NCBI GenBank assembly: GCA_902496115.1
Contig: CABUZK010000004.1
Coordinates: 1-64,000, forward strand
Length of the DNA: 64,000 nt
From: an uncultured Collinsella sp.
GTDB lineage: Bacteria > Actinomycetota > Coriobacteriia > Coriobacteriales > Coriobacteriaceae
Direction: 5' to 3'
Position 1 is the first letter of the stretch; every line of letters begins with the position of its first letter. A program made the translations under genes and the position numbers. Shown piece after piece: positions 33,803 through 43,482 of this stretch. The notes beneath the pieces are model-generated. The model searched no databases. It was not told the origin of the DNA and saw nothing but the letters and a program-made list of their open reading frames with translations.

Positions 33803-34540
33803 ATGGCTAAGGCAAAGAACACCGATAAGCTCGTTGTACAGAATGCCGCCAAGACCCTTCTGGCCAACATCCGCTTTGCGAGCGTGGACGACCCCATTCG
33901 CACCATCACCGTTACGTCCTCGATTCCCAACGAGGGCAAGTCTACGGTTTCCATCAACCTTGCCCAGGCTATCGCCACCAGCGGCAAGAGCGTCCTGCTG
34001 GTCGAGGCTGATATGCGTCGCAGGTCCCTTGCCGATATGCTCGGCGTCCGCTCCCGCGGCGGACTCTATGCAGTCCTTTCCGAGCAGGTTTCTATTGACC
34101 AGGCGATTGTCGAGACGGGTCAGAAGAACTTCTACTTCCTCGATGCCGAGCCGCATATTCCCAATCCTGCCGACATCATCGTCTCTCACCGCTTTGCCAA
34201 GCTGGTAAAGGCACTGTCCGCCAAGTTCCAGTACGTCATCTTTGATGCTCCCCCGGTCGGCACTTTCATCGATGCTGCCGAGATCGCAAGTCTGACCGAC
34301 GGTGCGCTTTTTGTCGTGCGTGAGGATTTCACCAAGCGCGAGGAGGCGCTCAACGCCATCGGTCAGCTTAAGAAGTCCGAGAAGGTCAAGCTCATCGGTA
34401 CCGTTATGAACTACTGCGAGACCGAGACCAGCGAGTACTACTACTCCTACTACACCAAGGACGGTAAGAAGGTGAAGAAGGGCTCCGACAATCAGGGGAC
34501 TTCCAAAAAGGGCATCTTCACCAACCGAGCAAACGTTTAG
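33803..34540 (+). CDS. CpsD/CapB-like bacterial tyrosine kinase
   Basis: A 245-residue BY-kinase. Walker A is SSIPNEGKSTVSINLAQ (about 37-53), A' motif VLLVEADMRR and Walker B YVIFDAPPVGTFIDA. The C-terminal tyrosine cluster YYYSYYTKDG is the usual autophosphorylation site. It partners the membrane co-polymerase encoded just upstream and is reversed by the phosphatase encoded just downstream. It regulates polysaccharide chain length or export. Confidence 0.92.
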   Translation: MAKAKNTDKLVVQNAAKTLLANIRFASVDDPIRTITVTSSIPNEGKSTVSINLAQAIATSGKSVLLVEADMRRRSLADMLGVRSRGGLYAVLSEQVSIDQAIVETGQKNFYFLDAEPHIPNPADIIVSHRFAKLVKALSAKFQYVIFDAPPVGTFIDAAEIASLTDGALFVVREDFTKREEALNAIGQLKKSEKVKLIGTVMNYCETETSEYYYSYYTKDGKKVKKGSDNQGTSKKGIFTNRANV

Positions 34541-34557
34541 TTGATTAAGGCTGACCT

Positions 34558-35208
34558 ATGCGTGACATTCATTGCCATATCTTGCCGGGTGTAGACGACG
34601 GCGCCGCCGATCTCGATGAGAGCTTGGCGATGCTCGAGGCTGCCAAGCGGGCCGGTGTAACCAGAATCGTTTGCACTCCTCACTGCCGTGATCCCTATTT
34701 TGATTACGACAAGATGTGGGATGCCTTTGAGCTGCTGCGTGATAACGCTGACGGTTTTCCGCTCCAGATGGGCTTCGAGGTCAACCATCGAAAGCTCGTT
34801 GAGCTTGGTATCGATGCCGCGGAGCACTTGCATTTCGATGGAACCAACGAGTTTCTGCTCGAGCTTTCGACGCATGCCGATGCGTATGCGTTTAGAGAGT
34901 ACGAGAACACGATTTACGATTTGCAGTGCCGTGGCTACCAGGTGATCATCGCTCATCCTGAGCGCTATCGTGCGGTTCAAAAGGATGTAAGCGTGGCGGA
35001 GCGCCTGGTCGATATGGGCTGCAAGCTGCAGGCTTCGGCGGACTTTATTGCCGGCGGTCGCTTTGGTCGCGAGAAAAAGCCGGCACAGCGCCTGTTCGAT
35101 CAGAACCTGTACAGCTTCATCGCGAGCGATGCCCATAACGTGGGTCATTATGACTGCCTGGCGAAGGCTCGCGCGAAGTTTAGCGTGCGCGGAGCTCATT
35201 TTCGCTAA
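34558..35208 (+). CDS. CpsB/CapC-like PHP-domain tyrosine phosphatase
   Basis: A 216-residue manganese-dependent phosphatase that dephosphorylates the tyrosine kinase. The PHP signature is intact: MRDIHCHILPGVDDGAADLDESLAMLEAA, CTPHCRD, ELSTHADAYAF, ERYRAV and IASDAHNVGHYD. It is 17 bases after the kinase gene. With the two preceding genes it forms the standard regulatory triad, but no glycosyltransferase, flippase or polymerase gene follows. Confidence 0.92.
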   Translation: MRDIHCHILPGVDDGAADLDESLAMLEAAKRAGVTRIVCTPHCRDPYFDYDKMWDAFELLRDNADGFPLQMGFEVNHRKLVELGIDAAEHLHFDGTNEFLLELSTHADAYAFREYENTIYDLQCRGYQVIIAHPERYRAVQKDVSVAERLVDMGCKLQASADFIAGGRFGREKKPAQRLFDQNLYSFIASDAHNVGHYDCLAKARAKFSVRGAHFR

Positions 35209-35247
35209 TATCTGTCCCTAACGTTCGCATTGAATGAAGGGGCAGTC

Positions 35248-35751
35248 ATGGATATTCAACTTAAGACGGGATGCTTTGATGACGCGGCGTTGGTGCGCCG
35301 CGTCGTTTTTATGGACGAGCAGGGCTACGAGAATGAGTTCGACGCTATCGACGAGGATCCGAACTGCATTCATGTGACGCTCTATGTAGACGACGAGCTT
35401 GCCGGTTGCTCGCGCGTGTTTCCCGAAGAGCTTGAGCGCGTGGCTGACGCAGAGGCTCCGGTGTCGCCGGCGTGCGACTTGGACGAAGGCGTCGCGGCGG
35501 GGGAGACCTATATTATGGGGCGTGTGGCTGTGCTGCCGAGCATGCGCCGTCGCGGTCTGGCGAGCAAGATCGTCGAGGCCAGTGATGCCGCCGCGTGTGA
35601 TGCCGGTGCCAAGCTCATAAAACTGCATGCGCAGGAATACGTGCTGCCACTCTATGCCAAGGCGGGTTACGCGCAGATCGCGCCGGTAGATTACGAGGAT
35701 GAAGGTCAGCCCCACGCCTGGATGGCCAAGCGGGTCGAGGGTGGCAGATAG
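35248..35751 (+). CDS. GNAT-family N-acetyltransferase
   Basis: A 167-residue acetyltransferase of the GNAT fold. The acetyl-CoA binding motif is visible in GRVAVLPSMRRRGLASKIVEASDAAA (about 93-118) and the C-terminal AQEYVLPLYAKAGYA. The N-terminus (RRVVFMDEQGYENEFDAIDEDPNCIHV) resembles the YjcF/ElaA type of unknown substrate. GAAGGGGC precedes the ATG at 35248. Confidence 0.88.
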   Translation: MDIQLKTGCFDDAALVRRVVFMDEQGYENEFDAIDEDPNCIHVTLYVDDELAGCSRVFPEELERVADAEAPVSPACDLDEGVAAGETYIMGRVAVLPSMRRRGLASKIVEASDAAACDAGAKLIKLHAQEYVLPLYAKAGYAQIAPVDYEDEGQPHAWMAKRVEGGR

Positions 35752-35953
35752 GGACGTTCCTTTTCTGCCGGCAGTTGGGGACACTCCTTGGCAATTGACG
35801 CATTGGAGCGCTCGGACATACAGTTTTTCGATTCCGTATGTATATATGCGCGTTAATGGGTTATAAAATCTAAGTCTGAACATAGCAGGTCTGCGATGCG
35901 GCTCGGGCGACCGGGCCGTTTTTGCGGACAGGGGTAGCGCGAAAGGACTGCAC

Positions 35954-37978
35954 ATGCGTCAATTTAAGACCGAGAGCAAAAAACTGCTCGACCTCATGAT
36001 CAACTCCATCTACACCAATAAGGAAATCTTCCTGCGCGAGCTTATCTCTAACGCGAGCGACGCCGTCGACAAGCTCAACTTTAAGAGCCTGCAGGACCCG
36101 AGCGTCAAGATCGACCAGGGCGACCTGGCCATTCGCGTCTCCTTTGATAAAGACGCCCGCACCATTACCATCTCGGATAACGGCATTGGCATGACCGCCG
36201 AGGAGCTCGAGCGCAATCTGGGCACCATCGCCCATTCCGGCTCCGAGGAGTTTAAGACCGAAAACGCCGAGCAGCAGGGTTCGGATGTCGACATCATCGG
36301 TCAGTTTGGCGTGGGCTTCTACTCGGCTTTTATGGTTGCCAGTCATGTGAAGGTCGTCAGCCGCGCCTATGGCGAGGATGTCGCCCATGTGTGGGAATCC
36401 GACGGTCTTGAGGGCTACACCATCGAGGACGGCGAGCGCGCCGAGCACGGTACCGATGTCATCCTGACGCTGCGCGAGAATGAGAAGCTCGATGCCGACG
36501 GCGAAGCCGAGACCTACGATCGCTTCCTGACCGAGTGGGGCCTCAAGAGCCTGATTCAGCAGTACAGCAACTATGTGCGCTACCCGATTCAGATGATGGT
36601 GTCCAAGAGCCGCCAGAAACCCAAGCCCGAGGACGCCGGCGACGATTACAAGCCCGAGTACGAGGACTACCAGGAGCTCGAGACCGTCAATTCCATGACA
36701 CCGATCTGGAAGAAGCGCAGCTCCGATGTCGAGCAGAAGGACTACGACGAGTTCTACAAGTCCACGTTCCACGACTTTGACGATCCTGCGCGCACCATCA
36801 GCTTCCATGCCGAGGGCACGCTCGAGTATGACGCCCTGCTGTTTGTGCCGGGTCGCGCGCCGTTCGATCTGTACAGCAAGGACTACGAGAAGGGCCTGGC
36901 GCTCTACAGCTCCAACGTTCTGATTATGGAGAAGTGCGACGACCTGCTGCCCGACTACTACAACTTTGTCCGCGGCGTCGTGGATTCCGCCGACGTGTCG
37001 CTCAACATCTCGCGCGAGACGCTGCAGCAGAACCGTCAGCTCAAGGCTATCGCCAAGCGTGTGGAAAAGAAGATTACCGCCGACCTTGAGGACATGCGTG
37101 ACAACGACCGCGAGGCCTACGAGAAGTTCTTTGAGAACTTTGGCCGCGGCCTTAAGTACGGCATCTACTCGAGCTATGGCATGAAGGCCGATGAGCTCGC
37201 CGACCTGTTGCTGTTCTGGTCTGCCAAGGAACAGAAGATGATTACGCTGGCCGAGTATGCCAAGGGCATGCCCGAGGATCAGAAGGCCATCTACTACGCC
37301 GCCGGTGACTCGCGTGAGCGCTTGGCCAAGATGCCCGTGGTAAAGGGCGTGCTCGACCGCGGCTATGACGTGCTGCTACTGACGCAGGATGTGGATGAGT
37401 TCACCTTCCAGGCCATGCGTGAGTACGTTGCCGCCGATATGCCCAAGATCTACGAGGACGATGCTGCCCGCGAGGCTGCCGAGAAGGCTGTGGCCGATGG
37501 TGCCGAGCCCGAGGTCGAGGATCGTCATCTGGAGCTCAAGAACGTCGCGACCGGTGATCTTGACCTGGCGACCGAGGACGAGAAGAAGGAGGCCGAGGAC
37601 GCCACCAAGGAGAACGAGGACCTCTTTAGCGCTATGAAGGAGGCGCTCGGCGACAAGGTCGAGAAGGTCGCCGTCTCTGCGCGCCTGACCGATGCTCCCG
37701 CGTGCATCACCACCGAGGGCCCGCTTTCGCTCGAGATGGAGAAGGTGCTCCAGAAGGGACCCGAGGGCGCGCCCGACGGCATGCCCAAGAGCCAGCGCGT
37801 GCTCGAGCTCAACGCCAAGCACCCGGTCTTTGCCAAGCTCGTCGCTGCTCAGAAGGCGGGCGACGCCGACAAGATCAAGCAGTACTCCGGTCTGCTCTAT
37901 GACCAGGCTCTGCTGGTCGAGGGCATCCTCCCCGAGGATCCTGTGGCCTTCGCAGCAGCTGTCTGCAACTTGATGTAG
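35954..37978 (+). CDS. htpG: Molecular chaperone HtpG (Hsp90)
   Basis: A cytoplasmic ATP-dependent chaperone, 674 residues, slightly longer than the common 620-630. The N-terminal ATPase domain has FLRELISNASDAVDKL (about 26-41), ITISDNGIGMTAEEL and GQFGVGFYSAFMV. The middle domain has SRETLQQNRQLKAIAKRVEKK. A Glu/Lys-rich insertion near 535-560 (EDEKKEAEDATKENED) accounts for extra length. No clear heat-shock operator was seen upstream. The 3' flank carries several hairpins. Confidence 0.97.
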   Translation: MRQFKTESKKLLDLMINSIYTNKEIFLRELISNASDAVDKLNFKSLQDPSVKIDQGDLAIRVSFDKDARTITISDNGIGMTAEELERNLGTIAHSGSEEFKTENAEQQGSDVDIIGQFGVGFYSAFMVASHVKVVSRAYGEDVAHVWESDGLEGYTIEDGERAEHGTDVILTLRENEKLDADGEAETYDRFLTEWGLKSLIQQYSNYVRYPIQMMVSKSRQKPKPEDAGDDYKPEYEDYQELETVNSMTPIWKKRSSDVEQKDYDEFYKSTFHDFDDPARTISFHAEGTLEYDALLFVPGRAPFDLYSKDYEKGLALYSSNVLIMEKCDDLLPDYYNFVRGVVDSADVSLNISRETLQQNRQLKAIAKRVEKKITADLEDMRDNDREAYEKFFENFGRGLKYGIYSSYGMKADELADLLLFWSAKEQKMITLAEYAKGMPEDQKAIYYAAGDSRERLAKMPVVKGVLDRGYDVLLLTQDVDEFTFQAMREYVAADMPKIYEDDAAREAAEKAVADGAEPEVEDRHLELKNVATGDLDLATEDEKKEAEDATKENEDLFSAMKEALGDKVEKVAVSARLTDAPACITTEGPLSLEMEKVLQKGPEGAPDGMPKSQRVLELNAKHPVFAKLVAAQKAGDADKIKQYSGLLYDQALLVEGILPEDPVAFAAAVCNLM

Positions 37979-37984
37979 TTAGGT

Positions 37985-38170
37985 AGTTACGCGGTTCTAC
38001 GAACCGCGTAACGGCTCGACGCTGCCCTTCGTTCCGCCGTTCTAACGAACGGCGGACCAGCCGACGCTGCGCGGGCACCAGAGCGACAACTTGTCATTCA
38101 AAGAGGACGGCATGACCAGAAGGTCTATGCCGTCCTCTTTTCATGCCAATTTGTTCGCTCTGGTGCCCGC
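37985..38170 (+). repeat. Hairpin cluster and nested terminator after htpG
   Basis: In order: hairpin GTTACGCGGTTC-TAC-GAACCGCGTAAC (37986-38012), hairpin TTCCGCCGTTC-TAAC-GAACGGCGG, the tail ACCAGCCGACGCTGCGCG, then outer arms 38071-38086 and 38155-38170 (GCGGGCACCAGAGCGA, perfect) around the terminator core 38101-38140 (AGAGGACGGCATGACC-AGAA-GGTCTATGCCGTCCTCTTTT in two parts). Module 38032-38076 recurs inverted at 43577-43621. Confidence 0.85.
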
Positions 38171-38229
38171 TCGCTGGCATTACCAAAACATCGGCGGTCC
38201 AATAATGATCCCTTGGGAACGGGGGAAAG

Positions 38230-38285
38230 TAGTCATCGGGGACGTTTTTGTTTGACTAGTCGTTTAAGGACGTCCCCAATGACTA
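38230..38285. repeat. Inverted repeat with GGGGACGT arms
   Basis: Arms 38230-38245 and 38270-38285 (TAGTCATCGGGGACGT and complement) pair with one mismatch over 16 bp, with a 24-base loop. Confidence 0.75.
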
Positions 38286-38471
38286 GTTGGGTTGCTAATT
38301 TGTGCGGGTTGTGGTTTTGTGACCTGCTGAAATTAAAGATACTGTACAACTGTACGCTAACTCATCTTCGTAGTATATTGCTACCCGCAAAACTCAATAC
38401 CATTGTGCTCTGAGACGCTAAAGCGCCTACGTACAATGGTTGTCGATAGTACGATTTGATTCAACGACAGG
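38286..38471 (+). other. Intergenic region before the YhgE/Pip pair
   Basis: No gene is seen. It contains TGTACAACTGTACG (38344-38357) and an 8-bp inverted repeat ACCATTGT/ACAATGGT (38399-38406 and 38433-38440), which could be regulator sites or leader structure for the membrane protein operon. Confidence 0.5.
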
Positions 38472-41252
38472 ATGGATGGTCCAAGCGTGAGTCTCGGCAG
38501 CAAACTATCCAACGCAAAGGTCTCCTTTGCGATCTTTAAGCGCGACATCAAGCGATTGCTCGTGAACCCCGTCGCCTTGGTGGTTACCCTTGGCGTGTGC
38601 GTTATTCCCTCGCTGTATGCCTGGTACAACATCGTGGCCAACTGGGATCCGTACGGAAATACCCAGGGTATCAAGATTGCCATCGCCAACAACGATCGGG
38701 GCACCCAAAACGACTTGGCGGGCGAGCTCAACGCGGGCGACCAGGTCGTCGATCAGCTCAAGGAGAACGATCAGCTGGGCTGGACCTTCGTCGATTCGGC
38801 GGCCGACGCCAAGGAGGGCGTCGAGAGCGGTGAGTACTATGCGGCCATCGTAATCCCTAAGAACTTCTCGGATAACCTGGTCTCGATGCTCGACGGCAAC
38901 TACCATCAGCCCAAGCTTACGTACTACGTCAATGAGAAGAAGAGTGCTATTGCGCCCAAGGTTACCGACACCGGTGCAAGCACCATCGAGGAGCAGATCA
39001 ACTCGGAATTTGTCTCCACAGTGGGCGAGACCGTTGCCAGCATCGCCAAGGATGCCGGGGTCGATTTAAAGGACAAGGCAACCCAGACTCAGAATTCGTT
39101 GGCTGGTTCGGTATCAGAGGCATCCGGTACCTTGGGTGAGGTGCGCGATTCGATTGGCGACATGAATGCCGCCATCGATAAGACGAGTGGCGCTATCGCC
39201 TCGGCTGATGCCGCGTTGGCGGGCCTGCAGGGTCAGACGCCCTCTCTAACGCAGGCAATCGCTCAGGGCAATGACCTGCTGGGCGAGGCGCGCGCTACGG
39301 CGGGCAACTCTGTCGCCTCGCTCTCCAAGGCACTCTCGGAAGGCAGCCTTGCGCTCACCAAGACGTCAGCCTCCGCGAACGCTGCGATTGGCAAGCTGAC
39401 GGGCGCGGTCACATCTACGACCACCCGCATCGACAACTCGCTTGAGTCTCTCCAAGCGACGATCGACCACAATAAGGCCGTTATCGGGCACTTGGAAATT
39501 CTCGTTAATGACACGTCGACAGGTTCCAAGGAAATTGACGCGCGCATTGTATCGACCATCGATTTGCTCCGCGAGCAGAATGAAAAGCTTCAGAGCATCA
39601 AGGACGGTCTGTCTGCGCAGTCGAGCGCCATGGCGAATGACGCCGCGGCTGTCTCGGGCGCCAGCGACGCTATCAATAACGCAATCCAGACCGGTGCGAC
39701 CAACCTTGGCCAGGCCCAGACGGACCTGGGTCAAAACGCGCTGCCGAAGGCCTCGAGCGCGCTTGATTCATTTTCCGCCGTCTCGGGTGATCTGACGGGA
39801 ATCGTGTCTGGCCTCACGCCTACTATTGCAAGTGCGCGCGGTACGCTTTCGCAGCTTAACGCTACGCTCGGCCAGGCCAAGACCACGCTGTCCCAGACCG
39901 ATTCCTCGCTTGCCAAGGTCCAGGACAAGCTTGCGACCGCAGCCAATGACATCGCGGCGCTGCAGACCTCTGAGTCTATGGGCGAGCTCGCCGACCTTAT
40001 GGGCGTCGACGTCGATGATGTTGCAGATTTCATGGCCTCTCCGGTCGAGCTGACGTCCAAGTCGATCTATCCGGTCAAGAGCTTTGGCTCGGGCATCGCT
40101 CCCTTCTACACCAACCTGGCGCTTTGGGTGGGCGGTTACGTACTCATCGCCATCTACAAGCTCGAGGTCGATCGCGAGGGCATTGGCAGCTTTACGGCGC
40201 GCCAGGGCTACTTCGGCCGTTGGATGCTCCTGGTGATCCTGGGCGCGCTCCAGGCCACCATCGTTACGGTAGGCGATCTGGTGATTGGCGTGCAGTGCAT
40301 CAACCCGCTGCTGTTCGTGCTGGGCGGCATCGCCATCTCGTTCACCTACGTCAATATCATCTATGCGCTGTCCACTACGTTTAAGCACATCGGCAAGGCA
40401 ATCGGCGTCATTCTCGTCATCGTGCAGATTCCGGGTTCGTCGGGCATGTATCCCATCGAGATGATGCCCGGCTTCTTCCAGTGGCTGCACCCGCTGCTGC
40501 CCTTTACCTACGGCATCAATTTGCTGCGCGAGACGGTCGGCGGCATGTACTCGTTTAACTACCTGTTTAACCTGTGCATTCTGGGCGTGTTCTTGATCGT
40601 GGCGCTCTTTATCGGTCTGCAGCTGCGTCCGCTGCTGCTCAACCTTAACCTGCTCTTTGATAAACAGCTTTCCACGACGGGTATGATGATCTGCGAGTCC
40701 AACGACCTTCCGCGCCAGCGCTACTCGCTGCGCACGGCCATGCGTGTCATGCTCGATTCCGATTCGTACCGTCGCGAACTGCTCGATCATGCGGTCGCCT
40801 TTGAACATCGCTACCCGTACTACATCAAGGGCGGTTTTGCCGCCGTGGTGGGCGTTCAGGTCCTGCTCTTTGTCCTGTCGACGGTTCTCGATATCGACAA
40901 TAACGGCAAGATCATCCTGCTTGTCATTTGGATCATCTCGGTTATTGCCATCTGCGGCTGGCTTATCAATATCGAGTACATCCGCTCGAGCCTCAACACC
41001 CAGATGCGCATCTCGGCGCTTTCGGATGAGGACCTGCGCCGCGAGATGCGCGAGCACACGGCCGCCATTCCGGCCGCTCGTCGCATGTTCGGCTTGAATG
41101 CGAGCGAGCGGGGGTCTGAACCCAAGACTCAGGCTGTCAACCAATGTGGTCATCGCGATGCGGCCCATGTGCCCGAGAACGGGGATGACACGTTTGTGAT
41201 GAATGAAAAGAACGCCCCGCTCGGCAAGCACTCCAAAGGAGGTGAGGCATAA
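38472..41252 (+). CDS. YhgE/Pip-family ABC-2-type membrane protein, large
   Basis: A 926-residue protein. One helix near residues 35-55 (ALVVTLGVCVIPSLYAWYNI) is followed by the YhgE/Pip domain (NWDPYGNTQGIKIAIANND, GEYYAAIVIPKNFSDN), a coiled coil of about 350 residues, and a C-terminal ABC-2-like block of six helices from about 545. Extra helices near 790-830 and a soluble tail to 926 make it longer than its neighbour. Such proteins include phage receptors and putative exporters; substrates are unknown. It ends at the start of the second copy, with AAAGGAGGTGAGG between, so they are co-translated. Confidence 0.88.
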   Translation: MDGPSVSLGSKLSNAKVSFAIFKRDIKRLLVNPVALVVTLGVCVIPSLYAWYNIVANWDPYGNTQGIKIAIANNDRGTQNDLAGELNAGDQVVDQLKENDQLGWTFVDSAADAKEGVESGEYYAAIVIPKNFSDNLVSMLDGNYHQPKLTYYVNEKKSAIAPKVTDTGASTIEEQINSEFVSTVGETVASIAKDAGVDLKDKATQTQNSLAGSVSEASGTLGEVRDSIGDMNAAIDKTSGAIASADAALAGLQGQTPSLTQAIAQGNDLLGEARATAGNSVASLSKALSEGSLALTKTSASANAAIGKLTGAVTSTTTRIDNSLESLQATIDHNKAVIGHLEILVNDTSTGSKEIDARIVSTIDLLREQNEKLQSIKDGLSAQSSAMANDAAAVSGASDAINNAIQTGATNLGQAQTDLGQNALPKASSALDSFSAVSGDLTGIVSGLTPTIASARGTLSQLNATLGQAKTTLSQTDSSLAKVQDKLATAANDIAALQTSESMGELADLMGVDVDDVADFMASPVELTSKSIYPVKSFGSGIAPFYTNLALWVGGYVLIAIYKLEVDREGIGSFTARQGYFGRWMLLVILGALQATIVTVGDLVIGVQCINPLLFVLGGIAISFTYVNIIYALSTTFKHIGKAIGVILVIVQIPGSSGMYPIEMMPGFFQWLHPLLPFTYGINLLRETVGGMYSFNYLFNLCILGVFLIVALFIGLQLRPLLLNLNLLFDKQLSTTGMMICESNDLPRQRYSLRTAMRVMLDSDSYRRELLDHAVAFEHRYPYYIKGGFAAVVGVQVLLFVLSTVLDIDNNGKIILLVIWIISVIAICGWLINIEYIRSSLNTQMRISALSDEDLRREMREHTAAIPAARRMFGLNASERGSEPKTQAVNQCGHRDAAHVPENGDDTFVMNEKNAPLGKHSKGGEA

Positions 41253-43442
41253 ATGAAGAACATCCTGCATCTGTTTAAGCGCGATGTCCAAAACGTGTCT
41301 CGCTCCGTAATCGGCTTGGTTGTCGTGATGGGCCTCATTATCGTACCGTGCCTGTACGCGTGGTTTAACATCGCCGGCAGCTGGGATCCGTACGGCAACA
41401 CCGGCAATCTTAAGATCGCCGTGGTCAACACCGATGAGGGTTACGAGAGCGATCTGATCCCCGTCGAGGTCAACGTGGGCGAAAACGTGACCGCCACCCT
41501 GCGCGGCAACGAGAACTTCGACTGGGTTGTGCTCAACGATCGAGAAAAGGCCATCGAGGGCGTCAAATCGGGCGCATACTATGCGGCTGTCGTTATCCCT
41601 AAGACGTTTAGTGCCGATATGATGACGCTCTTTTCGACCGACGTTAAGCATGCCGATATCGAGTTTTACGAGAATCAGAAGGCCAACGCCATCGCGCAGA
41701 TCGTGACCGAGAAGGGTTCGAGCGCCGTTCAGAACCAGGTTAACGAATCTTTTACCGAGACCATTACGAGCATCGGTCTTAAGACGGTGTCCAGCCTGCT
41801 CGATTACATGAGCACCGACCAGGTCAGCAACTTTATCGCCAACCTGTCCTCGACGCTCGGCGATTCGATTGGGGACCTGCAAGACGTTCAGGCTAATGCT
41901 TCGTCGCTGGCGGGCATTTTGAGCTCTACGTCCGATTCGTTGACGTCGGCGAGCGGTATGCTCCAGCAGACGGGTACGGTCGATGAGTCGACCAAGCAGT
42001 TGATGGAGCATGCCAAGAGCGGCATGAGCGATTCCAAAGAAGCGCTGAAGGCCGCCAACGACGCCATCAACGCCGCGATTGACGGAAGCGCGGGCTCGTT
42101 CGACAACGTGTCCGCCGAGCTTGTGAAGGCATTCGATGCCGCGAATCAGCATGTCGACCTTACGGTGTCTCAGCTCAACGATGCCGCGGCGGCGCTCAAT
42201 ACACGTGCCGACGATATCGACGCCACGGCCGACCAGCTCCGCGGCTTTGCCGAGCAGGTCAGTGACGAAAAGCTCCAGGAGAGCCTTAAATCTGTGGCAA
42301 CATCGCTGGGCAGGATCGCGGTGGAGTATCGCAACAACGCCAAGGACCTGACGGCAACTGCTAAGTCCCTTTCTGACAGCATGGCAGAGGTCAACAGCAC
42401 GCGTGCCGAGGTCGATCAGGCCATCGCCGATGCCAAGGCCGGCATCGCGGGCGCAAAATCCGATTACGATTCCACGTTCTCGGTTAAGGCCAAGGAGCTC
42501 AAGAAGACCGTCTCGGGCATCCTAGACTCGCTCGATGGTATCTCGGGCGATCTGGATAGCGCCGTAGACGGCCTGACCGACGCATCCGGTTCGCTGGCAA
42601 AGGGCCTCTCCAAGGCTGCAAAGCTGGTCAACAAGGCTTCCGATCAGTTGGGCGAAGCGTCGGACAAGATCAGCGCGTTTAAGGACGAGCTCGACGGTGC
42701 CTTGATGTCAGATGACCTCGCTACGATCAAGACGATGATCGGCAATGATCCCGAGGGTCTGGCCGTGTCGCTTTCCGGTCCCGTCGCGCTCGACCGCAAG
42801 CCGGTCTATCCGATCCGCAACTACGGCTCGGCCATGGCGCCGTTCTATACGATTTTGTCGCTGTGGGTGGGCTCGATTGTTCTGGCGGCCATGATGAAGG
42901 TCTCGGTTGACGATGAGCTTATCAACGAGCTCATTCCCGTGCGCCTGCACGAGATCTACCTGGGCCGTTATCTGTTCTTTGGCGGTCTGGCCTTGCTGCA
43001 GGCGACGCTCGTGTGCGCGGGCGACATTCTGTTCTTTGGCATCCAGTGCGACAACCCGTTGCAGTTTGTGCTGGCGGGCTGGGTCGCGAGTCTCGTGTTC
43101 TCCAATATCGTCTACACGCTTACGGTTTCGTTTGGCGATATCGGCAAGGCCCTCGCTGTCGTGCTGCTGGTCATGCAGGTCGGCGGTTCGGGCGGTACGT
43201 TCCCCATCGAGATGACCGGTCCCGTGTTCCAGGCAATCTATCCGTTCCTGCCGTTTACCCACGGCATCAACGCCATGCACGCCGCCATGGCCGGTGCCTA
43301 CCATATGGAGTACTGGGTTGAGCTGGGTATTCTGGCGAGCTATCTGATTCCGTCGCTGGCCCTGGGCGTCGTCTTCCGCCGCCCGGTTATCAAAGCTAAC
43401 GACTGGATCATCGAAAAGCTGGAATCAACAAAGCTAATTTAG
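41253..43442 (+). CDS. YhgE/Pip-family ABC-2-type membrane protein
   Basis: A 729-residue homologue of the preceding protein with the same plan: helix near 20-40 (VVVMGLIIVPCLYAWFNI), SWDPYGNTGNLKIAVVNTDEG, GAYYAAVVIPKTFSAD, a long coiled coil, and a six-helix block from about 530 with the pattern NYGSAMAPFYTILSLWVGSIVL. A very strong ribosome binding site (GGAGGTGAGG) lies 5 bases upstream. The pair may form a heteromeric complex. Confidence 0.9.
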   Translation: MKNILHLFKRDVQNVSRSVIGLVVVMGLIIVPCLYAWFNIAGSWDPYGNTGNLKIAVVNTDEGYESDLIPVEVNVGENVTATLRGNENFDWVVLNDREKAIEGVKSGAYYAAVVIPKTFSADMMTLFSTDVKHADIEFYENQKANAIAQIVTEKGSSAVQNQVNESFTETITSIGLKTVSSLLDYMSTDQVSNFIANLSSTLGDSIGDLQDVQANASSLAGILSSTSDSLTSASGMLQQTGTVDESTKQLMEHAKSGMSDSKEALKAANDAINAAIDGSAGSFDNVSAELVKAFDAANQHVDLTVSQLNDAAAALNTRADDIDATADQLRGFAEQVSDEKLQESLKSVATSLGRIAVEYRNNAKDLTATAKSLSDSMAEVNSTRAEVDQAIADAKAGIAGAKSDYDSTFSVKAKELKKTVSGILDSLDGISGDLDSAVDGLTDASGSLAKGLSKAAKLVNKASDQLGEASDKISAFKDELDGALMSDDLATIKTMIGNDPEGLAVSLSGPVALDRKPVYPIRNYGSAMAPFYTILSLWVGSIVLAAMMKVSVDDELINELIPVRLHEIYLGRYLFFGGLALLQATLVCAGDILFFGIQCDNPLQFVLAGWVASLVFSNIVYTLTVSFGDIGKALAVVLLVMQVGGSGGTFPIEMTGPVFQAIYPFLPFTHGINAMHAAMAGAYHMEYWVELGILASYLIPSLALGVVFRRPVIKANDWIIEKLESTKLI

Positions 43443-43482
43443 TGCGGCAACGTTAACGCTGACGCAGCACTAATGCCAGCGA

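Noticed and set aside
35795..35823. Heat-shock operator or promoter of htpG
   Set aside because: TTGACG with a weak -10 can be drawn, but no CIRCE or HAIR-like site is present and the distance to htpG is long.
39768..42152. A 794-codon minus-strand frame opposite the YhgE/Pip genes
   Set aside because: No family features, and it spans the junction of two clear + strand genes.
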